A model generated the notes under the pieces. It worked only from the letters and a program-made list of their open reading frames with translations. It was not told the origin of the DNA and made no database searches. From positions 496,001-560,000 of the forward strand of contig NZ_JAJKFT010000002.1 of the NCBI RefSeq assembly GCF_020966755.1: a stretch of 64,000 nucleotides of DNA, given 5' to 3'. Positions 1-6,116 of the stretch are shown here, one piece after another. The position numbers were made by a program, and so were the translations under genes. Origin of the DNA: Blastopirellula sediminis (GTDB taxonomy: Bacteria > Planctomycetota > Planctomycetia > Pirellulales > Pirellulaceae). The stretch's first letter is position 1; each line of letters begins with the position of its first letter.

Positions 1-483
1 ACGCGGCTCGATATCATTCCCGAGCAAAAGGATCACCCGATCCTCCGCGGCGTCGAAAAGCCGTGGGTTCAATCAGGCGGCTACTGGGCCGATCCGATGC
101 CCGATAGCGTCGTCCTGGCCAACGCGCAGCCGCTCAGCGCCATGACTCCCGACGCCGCCCCGGCCGAAGGGAAAATGCCGTGCCCCGGCGTTTGGGTTCG
201 CACTTACGAAGGAAAAGATGGCGCCGTCGGTCGCGTCTTCACCACCACCAACGGCGCGTCGGAAGATTTGCTCGACGACGACTTCCGCCGGATGCTGATC
301 AATGCGACTTATTGGTCGCTTGGTCTGGAAGAGAAGATCACGCCCGAGTTGGCGATCGACTTCGTCGGCCCGTATCAGCCGGTTACGTTCAGCTTTGGCG
401 GACACCGCAAAGGGGTGCAGCCGCTCGAGCTGAAAGGTTGGGACTCGCCGATCCTGCCCGACCATTCGCAAGAAAAGAAATAG
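1..483 (+). CDS. ThuA-like domain protein (C-terminal part)
   Basis: The reading frame is open from base 1, so this is the 3' end of a gene that starts outside the window; 160 residues are visible. The segment with LINATYWSLGLE, followed by FVGPYQPVTFSFGGHRKG near the end, fits the C-terminal part of ThuA-like domains, a flavodoxin-like fold that planctomycetes use in secreted carbohydrate-related proteins. No catalytic assignment is possible from this fragment. It ends at a strong hairpin that it shares with the convergent rtcB gene. It could be one domain of a larger protein. The family call is from motif resemblance and the function is unknown. Confidence 0.65.
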   Translation, partial: TRLDIIPEQKDHPILRGVEKPWVQSGGYWADPMPDSVVLANAQPLSAMTPDAAPAEGKMPCPGVWVRTYEGKDGAVGRVFTTTNGASEDLLDDDFRRMLINATYWSLGLEEKITPELAIDFVGPYQPVTFSFGGHRKGVQPLELKGWDSPILPDHSQEKK

Positions 484-509
484 ACGAGAGCCAGGCGGAC
501 TCTCGTCTA
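481..509. terminator. Bidirectional terminator hairpin between convergent genes
   Basis: Ten-base arms TAGACGAGAG and CTCTCGTCTA are perfectly complementary around a 9-nt loop. The hairpin begins at the stop codon of the ThuA-like gene and lies 8 bases beyond the rtcB stop codon. There is no long T run, so efficiency is uncertain. Confidence 0.6.
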
Positions 510-516
510 TTCGTGG

Positions 517-1926
517 TTAATCTTCGGCCTTGCTGCCGTCATCGCACATCTTCACGATCTTGGGATCGAAGCGGGCGATGATGTCGACCAGGTCGGCCTG
601 CTCGTTCATCACCTGGCGAATATCTTTGTACGCGCCAGGCACTTCGTCCGCGCCGGCCGAGAGTACGCGAACGCCCTTCCTTTCGAGGTCGTTCTTCACC
701 GCTTTCCAGCTGTACTTCTCCTTGGCCTTGGTGCGCGACATTTGCCGGCCTGCGCCGTGCGACGCCGAGCCGAGCGACGCAGGATTTCCCTTGCCGCGGA
801 CGACGAACGCCGGGTCAGCCATCGAACCGGGAATCACGCCCAATTCGCCCTTCGCGGCCGGCGTCGCTCCCTTGCGGTGAACGATCACTTCCTTGCCGCC
901 GTGCGTTTCCTTCCAGGCGAAGTTGTGGTGATTCTCGACTCCAGCGATGATGTGCGAACCCAACAGCTTCGACACCTGACGGTGAATCACATCGTGATTC
1001 GCCGCGGCGTAGTCGCCCATCAAGTTCATCGCCGCCCAGTATTCCTGACCCGCTTCCGAGTTCAGGTCGAGCCACGCCAACCGGCCGAAATCTTCGTACC
1101 GCTTTGGCAGCGACGTTTGCGCGATCGAGCTGTACGTCGAGCAAACCGCGGCGCCGGCGCCACGGCTTCCGCTATGGCTTAGCAGCGCTACGTAGTTACC
1201 CGCGTCCAGGCCCAACTCGTCATCTCGCTCGGCCAGCGTTAGCAGACCGAACTCGACGAAGTGGTTGCCCGAACCCGACGTACCTAGCTGCTTCCACGCG
1301 CGGTCCTTCTTCTCGCGCGTAATCCGCGTGATCGACCAGTCGGCGTCCATCACGTCGTGCGACATCGGCTTTTGATACTCGCCGCCGACGCCGAACCGCG
1401 TACCGCCTTCCAGCGCTTCTTTGAAGCGATTGAACTCCGAATCCATCGACTCCGGCGCAATGTCCAGAACCGACAGCTTCATACGGCACGCAATATCAAC
1501 GCCAACCGCGTACGGGATGACCGCGTTTTCGCACGCCAACACGCCGCCGATCGGCAAACCGTACCCGACGTGCGCATCCGGCATCAGCGCGCCAGCGACC
1601 GCTACCGGTACGCTGCATGCTTGCCGCATTTGGTAGTGCGACTCCAGGTCGATCCCTTCGCGACCCCACGTTTCGTACGCAACCGGTTCCGGCCGGACGA
1701 AATCGCGGTCTTCAATCAGCGCTTGCGCGAACTGGCCGAAGTGCTCGTCCGCCACATAGGCTTCCGGAGCATCCAGGATCTGCTTGATCGTCGTCTTGAT
1801 CTGCTTGCTGTTGGTCGCACCCGAAGAAATCGCGAATTGAATCGCCGTGATCGCCTCGCGGTGACACGTATCCGGTACGCCGAGCTTTTGCAGTTGCCGT
1901 CCGTTCATAAAATCAACGCTATCCAA
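517..1926 (-). CDS. rtcB: RtcB-type RNA-splicing ligase
   Basis: RtcB joins RNA 2',3'-cyclic phosphate or 3'-phosphate ends to 5'-OH ends, using GTP and Mn2+; it is a cytosolic RNA repair and tRNA splicing ligase. The 469-residue product has the family signature: DAHVGYGLPIGGVL (residues 117-130), VGVDIACRM with the metal-binding Asp and Cys (141-149), GSGNHFVEF (218-226), SHSGSRGAG (250-258), ENHHNFAW (331-338), HRKGATPA (350-357) and the guanylylation motif SHGAGRxMSR (389-398). The longest frame starts at a TTG (1926); an ATG seven codons in (1908) is equally possible. The gene is last in a minus-strand RNA island after a Ro60-like gene, but a terminator separates the two, so it probably has its own promoter. 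The variant VDIACRM, instead of the commoner VDIGCGM, suggests a divergent RtcB subgroup. Confidence 0.95.
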   Translation of the reverse strand: MDSVDFMNGRQLQKLGVPDTCHREAITAIQFAISSGATNSKQIKTTIKQILDAPEAYVADEHFGQFAQALIEDRDFVRPEPVAYETWGREGIDLESHYQMRQACSVPVAVAGALMPDAHVGYGLPIGGVLACENAVIPYAVGVDIACRMKLSVLDIAPESMDSEFNRFKEALEGGTRFGVGGEYQKPMSHDVMDADWSITRITREKKDRAWKQLGTSGSGNHFVEFGLLTLAERDDELGLDAGNYVALLSHSGSRGAGAAVCSTYSSIAQTSLPKRYEDFGRLAWLDLNSEAGQEYWAAMNLMGDYAAANHDVIHRQVSKLLGSHIIAGVENHHNFAWKETHGGKEVIVHRKGATPAAKGELGVIPGSMADPAFVVRGKGNPASLGSASHGAGRQMSRTKAKEKYSWKAVKNDLERKGVRVLSAGADEVPGAYKDIRQVMNEQADLVDIIARFDPKIVKMCDDGSKAED

Positions 1927-1935
1927 ATGGGAAAT

Positions 1936-1958
1936 GGTCGCCGCTCCTCTGGGCGACC
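1936..1958 (-). promoter_or_regulatory. Leader hairpin presenting the rtcB ribosome-binding site
   Basis: On the minus strand a 7-bp stem (GGTCGCC with GGCGACC) closes a loop containing AGAGGAG, the only good Shine-Dalgarno sequence upstream of rtcB. The site ends about 10 nt before the TTG start. Such a hairpin could tune translation; that is inference. Confidence 0.4.
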
Positions 1959-2042
1959 TGTAGTCTATCGCACTTTACGATGAAAATCTTCTAAGCCAAC
2001 CAGGACAGAGGAGCGCAAAGAAAGGTTCAGCCACGAATCATT

Positions 2043-2191
2043 ACTAGCCCGCAGCGCAAGCGAGGGAATGCGTTTGGAAAAATGACGAATGTCGAAACCA
2101 GAATGACGAAACGAGGTGAGATTCGTCATTCGAGCTTCGACATTCGTCATTGACTTGCAGCCTCATTCCCTCGTTCGCGCTGCGGGCTTGT
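2043..2191. repeat. REP-type long palindromic element (copy 1)
   Basis: Outer arms TAGCCCGCAGCGCAAGCGAG and its inverted partner near 2164-2190 enclose a second inverted pair built on AATGACGAATGTCGAA. A second copy lies at 39893-40045, and shorter arms flank the RAYT gene at 41.9-42.7 kb. The architecture is that of a REP/BIME or MITE mobilised by an IS200-like REP transposase. Confidence 0.7.
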
Positions 2192-2208
2192 GTTGGCCCT
2201 GTGCACGC

Positions 2209-2250
2209 AAAAAAACGCCCCTGGCTCCACTCGCAAAACCAGGGGCGTTC
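2209..2250 (-). terminator. Rho-independent terminator after the Ro60-like gene
   Basis: Read on the minus strand, the perfect 10-bp stem ACGCCCCTGG/CCAGGGGCGT is followed by seven T residues. It lies 5-10 nt beyond the stop codon of the TROVE gene and separates it from rtcB. Confidence 0.9.
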
Positions 2251-2253
2251 GCA

Positions 2254-3864
2254 TTACAGCGCGATCGCTTCGACCTCGCGGACGAGCCGCGTTTGGTCGT
2301 CGCGGAGGAACGCGGCGACCACGTTGAACACCGCGTCACTGAAGCCGCCGACGTTCAAAATGTCCTCGCGCTCCGGCGCCTGCGTCGTTTGGTACGGCTG
2401 GATGTCGATGCAAACCAACTTCGGCGCGCTTACGCCCAGCTTCTGTTGATTCGCGACGAACTCGTTCCAAGCCGTCATCACGCCGGTCGAGCCATGACGG
2501 CCGCGGCCGACCCAGCTCTCGTTGTCGCTGACCAATACGCAGCCTGCAAACTTCCGCTTGCCGTACTTCTCGTTGGCCGCACGCAGCGGCAGCGAGCAGT
2601 CCGTTCCGCCGCCGCCGTACTTCGCCAGCCGCTCCGACAGACTCAAAATCGAGTCGTCCGGGTCGAGCCGCGCGTCGTAGGCCTTGGTATCGAACGGAAT
2701 CACCACGCTGTCGGGGTTGCGACGCAGGATCGCCGCCGCGAACAACGCCGCCACGTCGACGCACCGCATCTTGCTCGTTGCGCCGTGGCCGCGATTACCG
2801 GTCACCGACCAGGTCATCGAACCCGACGTATCGAGACCGATCACGATCGGACCCGGCAGCTGCGGAATGTTGCCGCAAGCGATCTCCGCCGCTTGCTTCA
2901 GCGCCGCACGTACCTCGTGCGGCATCTCCGGATCCGCGTTCAGGTACGCTGCCAGGTACTGGTACGGGAACTGACGACCGCGGCGGACTTCCTCCGCATC
3001 CCCCAAGCGATCCGCCACAAAGCGAATCATCTCCGGGTCGCGCAGCACGTCGTGCCGACGGAGCGTGTTCAGGTTCATCCGGAGCGCCTGCGGACCCATT
3101 TGCCGCGCGATCTCGGTCCAAACCTGGCGATTGATCGCCGCATCCGCTAGCAAGTCCCAACGAACGTTCAGGCCACGGGCGATTTCCGCCTGCGCCTCGC
3201 CGCTGTTCGCCTTGCGGTACGCAATCAGTCGCTGCACCAATTGCGGCAAGTCGGCCTCCGTCGCCGGCGCCCACTTCTCGACTTCCTTATCGGTTAGCCA
3301 ACCGAACAGCGCACGCCGTGCGTTATCCTTCGGCGTTGGCCGAGCCAGACGTAGCACGTCGCGCAGCGATGGATTCGCGCCGATCGACGCCGACAGCAGC
3401 TTGCTTTCCGAAGCCTCGTTCAGCCAACGCTGGAACGCACGTTGCAGCGACGCCGAGAGGCTCGTCCGGCCAAATTGGCCCGAGCGAATCATTTGGAACA
3501 GCGTCCGCAACACGCGACCGTTGTCGACAACCCGATCAAAGATCTGGTGCATCAGCTTCGTGTCGCGCTTCGCCAGCGCCAGCAATAGCGCGGCCGGCAT
3601 GTCCTTCATGAAGGCCTTCTCGCGCGCGTAGAGCGCCAGCTTCGCCAGGAAGCGGTTATCGTCGACCTGCGCGATCAAACCCAACAGCTCGTCGAGCTGC
3701 ATCTCGGCCGTCGTGTAGAAGGCGCCGTTGAAGCAGCCGGTCGCCGCCAGCTGCGCAAGCGCATGCTTCGGCACCAATCGATACGCGCGACCGCCGGCTT
3801 CGTTGCGTGCGGCGGCTCGCGGTAGTTTGCTGTTACGACCCGAGAATAGACTTTTGTTGGCCAT
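2254..3864 (-). CDS. rsr: TROVE-domain Ro60/Rsr orthologue
   Basis: Bacterial Ro60 orthologues form a HEAT-like ring that binds misfolded RNA ends and Y RNAs and can guide exoribonucleases. The 536-residue product has an N-terminal TROVE region (about residues 20-335, alpha-helical, with [11 protein letters not shown] at 72-82 and [14 protein letters not shown] at 88-101) and a C-terminal von Willebrand A domain whose MIDAS motif DTSGSM is at 345-350, with the second metal loop GGGGTDC near 417-423. A strong AGGAGGT precedes the ATG at the expected spacing. The six small RNAs begin 71 bp upstream on the same strand, and the gene ends in a good terminator. An RNA ligase lies upstream and rtcB downstream, the company usual for bacterial Ro. 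Its ligands are most simply the adjacent array RNAs; that is inference. Confidence 0.95.
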   Translation of the reverse strand: MANKSLFSGRNSKLPRAAARNEAGGRAYRLVPKHALAQLAATGCFNGAFYTTAEMQLDELLGLIAQVDDNRFLAKLALYAREKAFMKDMPAALLLALAKRDTKLMHQIFDRVVDNGRVLRTLFQMIRSGQFGRTSLSASLQRAFQRWLNEASESKLLSASIGANPSLRDVLRLARPTPKDNARRALFGWLTDKEVEKWAPATEADLPQLVQRLIAYRKANSGEAQAEIARGLNVRWDLLADAAINRQVWTEIARQMGPQALRMNLNTLRRHDVLRDPEMIRFVADRLGDAEEVRRGRQFPYQYLAAYLNADPEMPHEVRAALKQAAEIACGNIPQLPGPIVIGLDTSGSMTWSVTGNRGHGATSKMRCVDVAALFAAAILRRNPDSVVIPFDTKAYDARLDPDDSILSLSERLAKYGGGGTDCSLPLRAANEKYGKRKFAGCVLVSDNESWVGRGRHGSTGVMTAWNEFVANQQKLGVSAPKLVCIDIQPYQTTQAPEREDILNVGGFSDAVFNVVAAFLRDDQTRLVREVEAIAL

Positions 3865-3935
3865 CGTGACCTCCTCATGAGAGTCCGCCTGGTCGCGCCA
3901 AGAATGGCCCGCGACCAGGGCTCTCCAATAAAAAT

Positions 3936-4048
3936 GGATCTGACGAAGATTGGACAGAGAAACCGCCCAAACAAAGGGCGTTTGCCGGACTTGAACCGGC
4001 GTAGCTTTGCAAGCTAGTTACCATGTACTCTGCACCGGCAGTCAGACC
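3936..4048 (-). ncRNA. Array RNA A: handle plus T-arm/acceptor mini-mimic
   Basis: This is the last-transcribed of six RNAs that share a handle. Helix P1 pairs 4041-4048 with 3937-3944 (8 bp, one G-U). The second helix is CAGAG with CTCTG. The 5' arm contains GACTGCC and GAGTACATG; the 3' arm contains CTTCGTC. The body has a canonical tRNA T-arm (3984-4000, loop TTCAAGT) followed directly by an acceptor-like hairpin (3962-3983, a CGCCC/GGGCG core). There is no D-arm. A hairpin with loop TTGCAAA, like a Cys anticodon arm, precedes the T-arm. It looks like a deleted or minimal version of units B-D. No CCA end is encoded. Confidence 0.75.
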
Positions 4049-4150
4049 GTTGTGCCGGTAAGAACAGGTGGGTCGAAACCACCGAAAGGTTCGACGTCGC
4101 CTGCTCGATTTTTCTTGACGCCGCAGCGTCCGTATCCTCGCTAAATAAAG
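4049..4150 (-). other. Spacer between array RNAs B and A, with hairpins
   Basis: This 102-nt gap is far longer than the 13-29 nt between the other units. Read on the minus strand it holds GACGC-TGCG-GCGTC and, further on, a 5-bp hairpin with a 7-nt loop (GGTGG, TTTCGAC, CCACC) shaped like a T-arm. The conserved handle motifs are absent. It may be a decayed seventh unit or a processing spacer. Confidence 0.35.
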
Positions 4151-4288
4151 TTCCCGACGAGGGGATGAATCAGAGACGGCGCTCTGCCATTGAGCTACAG
4201 CGCGACGCACTTAAAAGTAGCGCCGGCGGGACTCGAACCCGCAACCTCCGGGGTCATGATCCATGGACTCCAATTCGGCAGTCGGGAA
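4151..4288 (-). ncRNA. Array RNA B: circularly permuted tRNA mimic
   Basis: Helix P1 pairs 4281-4288 with 4151-4158 (8 bp). The second helix is TTGGAG with CTCTGA. In 5' to 3' order on the minus strand come the handle arm GACTGCC...GGAGTCCATG, a tRNA 3' half with T-arm 4226-4242 (loop TTCGAGT), a capped acceptor stem (CGGCGC with GCGCTG, loop about 16 nt), then the tRNA 5' half starting TAGCTC with D-arm 4181-4195 containing GG, then the handle 3' arm ending CTCGTCGGG. The anticodon stem is only CCG/CGG. G-U pairs occur on the minus strand and would be A-C mismatches on the plus strand, which fixes the orientation. The bases ATCATGA at the anticodon position could present CAT, but this overlaps the conserved CATG. 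Confidence 0.85.
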
Positions 4289-4303
4289 TGTACGTAAAGA
4301 AGG

Positions 4304-4436
4304 GGCTGACGAAGTTTTTGAACCAGAGAATTCTCGATGCTCTCCCAGTTGAGCTACGACGCGTACGAGAAACACGTCGATTGGAATCGAACCAATAACC
4401 TTCGAATTAACATGTACTCCGACTCGGCAGTCAGCC
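4304..4436 (-). ncRNA. Array RNA C: circularly permuted tRNA mimic, Asn-like
   Basis: This is the clearest permuted tRNA. P1 pairs 4430-4436 with 4304-4310, and the second helix pairs 4417-4421 with 4324-4328. The anticodon stem is 4402-4406 with 4333-4337, the T-arm 4380-4396 (loop TTCGATT), the acceptor stem 4373-4379 with 4357-4363 (7 bp) closed by a 9-nt loop, and the D-arm 4339-4354 with GGG in its loop. All four tRNA helices form, in the order T-half, acceptor loop, D-half. The bases before the anticodon stem read TGTTAA, which would present GTT (Asn). Acceptor G-U and anticodon-stem G-U pairs support the minus strand. With the acceptor capped and no CCA, it cannot be charged as it stands. 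Confidence 0.88.
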
Positions 4437-4465
4437 TCAATCTTCTCTTTTCAGTTGTCTGAATA

Positions 4466-4608
4466 GAACTGACGAAGTTTGTCATCGAGAGCGTTTCCGC
4501 CGCTCTCCAGTTCGCATCTATCGGTCTTGCGACCAATAGGCGGGACTCGAACCCGCAAGCCCTGTTCGGGCCACGAAATTTCATGGACTCCCGATCTGCA
4601 GTCAGTTC
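4466..4608 (-). ncRNA. Array RNA D: permuted class II tRNA mimic with GNRA-capped acceptor
   Basis: P1 pairs 4601-4608 with 4466-4473 (8 bp). The acceptor stem is extended to nine pairs (4531-4539 with 4518-4526) and closed by a GCAA tetraloop at 4527-4530, direct evidence that the RNA is designed as a closed stem rather than a precursor with a cleavable linker. The T-arm loop is TTCGAGT. A long variable arm (GCCC, loop GAACA, GGGC) marks a class II tRNA of Ser or Leu type. The anticodon stem CGGAA/TTTCG forms. The D-arm is weak, only a 2-bp stem. Conserved handle sequences are GACTGC, GGGAGTCCATG and CTTCGTC. Confidence 0.87.
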
Positions 4609-4621
4609 GCGATATCAAATT

Positions 4622-4806
4622 ACGTCCGACGAAGGATAACGAAGAGGCAGGCTCTCACCTATTACGATCGTCCCATATCGGCACTCGCGTAGGCCGATGG
4701 TTGACAGGCCCCATTGTCTGCGAGAGACTCCGGCGCCACTGACTAGTCGGTCGCCCGACATCGCTACCTTAGGACCGTCATGGACTCCACGTTGGCAGTC
4801 GGACGT
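4622..4806 (-). ncRNA. Array RNA E: same handle, body mimics 23S rRNA domain IV
   Basis: P1 pairs 4798-4806 with 4622-4630 (9 perfect pairs). The 5' arm GACTGCC...GGAGTCCATG and the 3' arm CTTCGTC match the tRNA-like units. Instead of a tRNA, the body starts with ACGGTCCTAAGGTAGCGA (4761-4778), identical to the near-universal 23S rRNA segment joining helices 69-71. It is followed by GTCGG-GCGA-CCGAC (4746-4759), a GNRA-capped form of the rRNA helix 71 stem, whose rRNA sequence is GTCGGGTAAGTTCCGAC. The sense strand of the copy is the array strand. The remaining 110 nt fold into further hairpins, including CGGC...GCCG, and have no parallel I recognise. Confidence 0.85.
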
Positions 4807-4823
4807 TCGTCGCTAATAAAGTC

Positions 4824-4906
4824 CCCAACGAAGAAGCGCCAAGAGATCGGTGCGCTTTCGCGCTTACCGTACCAGGGTAATGATGTACTCCTGACAAGCA
4901 GTTGGG
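4824..4906 (-). ncRNA. Array RNA F: first unit, short hairpin body
   Basis: This is the promoter-proximal unit. P1 pairs 4901-4906 with 4824-4829; the second helix is CAGGAG with CTCTTG. The 5' arm AACTGC...GGAGTACAT and the 3' arm CTTCGTTGGG fit the handle consensus. The body has hairpin TTACC-CTGGTAC-GGTAA (4864-4880), 5 bp with a 7-nt loop like an anticodon arm, then GCGC-GAAA-GCGC (4852-4863). The ten bases TACCCTGGTA also match the 16S rRNA 790-loop, but that match is short. Whether it mimics a tRNA arm or rRNA helix 24 is open. Confidence 0.7.
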
Positions 4907-4934
4907 TAAAGGATCAGACGACAGAGCAGGGGAA

Positions 4935-4978
4935 AGGTTCAGACATTTCTGTTTAAATCAAAAAGAATGTCTGAACCT
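4935..4978. repeat. Perfect 13-bp inverted repeat between ligase gene and RNA array
   Basis: Arms AGGTTCAGACATT and AATGTCTGAACCT pair perfectly around an 18-nt AT-rich loop. It lies 15 nt beyond the ligase stop codon and 28 nt before RNA F. It has no T run on the minus strand, so it is more likely a processing or mRNA-stabilising hairpin, or a leaky terminator, than a classical terminator. Confidence 0.6.
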
Positions 4979-4992
4979 ACGTTCCTGCCCGC

Positions 4993-5775
4993 TCACTTCG
5001 AGCGCTGCTTCGCGTATCGCTTGGCGGTGCGCTCGTAGTCTTCGTAACGAATCTTGACGATCTGGCGGCGATCGTTCGTGCGCACGACCACTCCTTCCGG
5101 TCTACCGCCGGCCGCTTCGTCTAGCTTTACCAGGCTCGTCGGCATACAACCGATGAGCCACTCGTGCGTCGCTTCGATTGAAGTTGGAATCCCGTCGACC
5201 ACCGCAATCCGCGGCGTCAGCTCCAAGTCCATTTCAGCGACAAAGGCCGCCAACGCGCCTTCGTCCAAGAATTCCTGGCCGCCGTTTTCGCGCCAGAGCG
5301 CAATCGCCTCCGGCTCTTCTTCGAGTCGGCTGAGCGATACGCGGCTGACGTCGAAGACGCGGTAGCCGAACTCGCGGCAACTGGTGTACTGCTTTGCCGC
5401 CGCGGTCGTCTTGCCGCCGTACGTTTCGAGGTAGACCGTCGTGACGGTATCCTCCGGCGTACGGTAACGAGCGACAATCCGCTCCGCCGTCGCCCGCAGC
5501 GTTTCAACAATGCCAAGCGCCGGGTTGCAGACCAGGTCTCCCCGCGCGTGCAGCAGCTCTTCGCGACTGCCGATCAGAAAGTATCCGTCCGGCATCACGA
5601 TCATGCGGCTGTTCGTGCCGTCGACCTTTTCGGTCACGATCAGCGCATCGCTTTCCAGCGCGATCGCCTCCTCCAGCAGCACGCCTCGTTCGCCGATCGC
5701 GTGGTAGGTAGGAATCGATGGGTACTTCGTTGCGCTGTTAAGTCGGCGCAGATTGATCTCGCGGGTGTTCATCAT
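4993..5775 (-). CDS. Rnl2-type ATP-dependent RNA ligase
   Basis: It is predicted to seal 3'-OH/5'-phosphate RNA nicks through a lysyl-adenylate intermediate in the cytosol. The 260-residue product shows all nucleotidyltransferase motifs: motif I EKVDGTNS (residues 49-56, nucleophile Lys50), motif III VYLETYGGK (114-122), motif IIIa FGYRVFDV (136-143), motif IV EGVVVRT (227-233) and motif V VKIRYE (240-245). It is shorter than T4 Rnl2 (about 334 residues) and lacks an obvious C-terminal domain, so it is a minimal ligase. GGGAGGT precedes the first of two adjacent ATGs. It is probably cotranscribed with tRNA-His 37 nt upstream and the RNA array downstream. RtcB in the same island handles the opposite end chemistry. 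Confidence 0.88.
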   Translation of the reverse strand: MMNTREINLRRLNSATKYPSIPTYHAIGERGVLLEEAIALESDALIVTEKVDGTNSRMIVMPDGYFLIGSREELLHARGDLVCNPALGIVETLRATAERIVARYRTPEDTVTTVYLETYGGKTTAAAKQYTSCREFGYRVFDVSRVSLSRLEEEPEAIALWRENGGQEFLDEGALAAFVAEMDLELTPRIAVVDGIPTSIEATHEWLIGCMPTSLVKLDEAAGGRPEGVVVRTNDRRQIVKIRYEDYERTAKRYAKQRSK

Positions 5776-5812
5776 GGTTGGACCTCCCTGGTTCCGTGGC
5801 TTGATAAAGAAG

Positions 5813-5886
5813 GGCGGCCGAAGGGAGTTGAACCCTTACTTCCTGCTTCACAGGCAGGCGTGCATTCCACGTACACTACAGACGCC
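5813..5886 (-). tRNA. tRNA-His(GTG)
   Basis: Standard-order cloverleaf with anticodon loop CTGTGAA, T-loop TTCAACT and D-stem GTGT/GCAC. G-1 faces C73, the histidine identity pair. The acceptor stem has one T-C mismatch. No encoded CCA. It lies 37 nt upstream of the RNA ligase gene on the same strand. Confidence 0.9.
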
Positions 5887-5898
5887 AGAGTTTTCGAA

Positions 5899-5940
5899 GC
5901 GACGAAGAGCTCGCTCCGATCTTTGTTGGGAAATCGTCGC
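5899..5940 (-). other. Possible simple handle-like hairpin upstream of tRNA-His
   Basis: GCGACGA pairs with TCGTCGC (7 bp) on the minus strand, and the 3' arm reads CTCTTCGTCGC, like the 3' handle arm of the array RNAs. The 5' arm lacks the GACTGCC and GGAGT motifs. It could be chance. Confidence 0.25.
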
Positions 5941-6070
5941 CCGGCCATTCGCCGAAAAGAGTTACCGGACAAGTTCCTGCTGTCAAAAGAGACGTACCGC
6001 CGGCCAGGGTTCGCGCCTGCTCCTAGATTTCCGGCGTGATCCCCAAGGTGCATCCCGTTTTTCGGCCGAC

Positions 6071-6076
6071 TATAAT
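6071..6076 (+). promoter_or_regulatory. Candidate -10 box TATAAT before the GDSL gene
   Basis: A perfect TATAAT lies 41 nt before the chosen ATG at 6117. No convincing -35 is visible. Confidence 0.4.
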
Positions 6077-6116
6077 GGGCCCCAATTCACCCGCTTCCCA
6101 CCGTCGCCTTCCCATC

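Noticed and set aside
4761-4778. Fragment of a 23S rRNA gene or an I-CeuI homing site
   Set aside because: Only 18 nt plus a shortened stem match; the piece sits between the two handle arms of array RNA E, so it is part of that unit and not a displaced rRNA gene.
3936-4906. Tandem conventional tRNA genes interrupted by introns (group I or other)
   Set aside because: The acceptor strands pair across the short linker (T-half to following D-half), not across the longer interval between a D-half and the next T-half. The interval is too short for a group I core and contains a pairing handle instead.
3936-4906. CRISPR-like repeat array
   Set aside because: The conserved blocks GGAGTMCATG and CTTCGTC alternate at unequal spacing (83-185 nt units) and form helices with each other; there are no uniform repeats and spacers or cas genes.
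5960-6050. T-arm-like GGGTTCGCGCC on the plus strand, taken as a tRNA gene
   Set aside because: The loop lacks the conserved A58, and no acceptor, D-arm or anticodon arm can be built around it.
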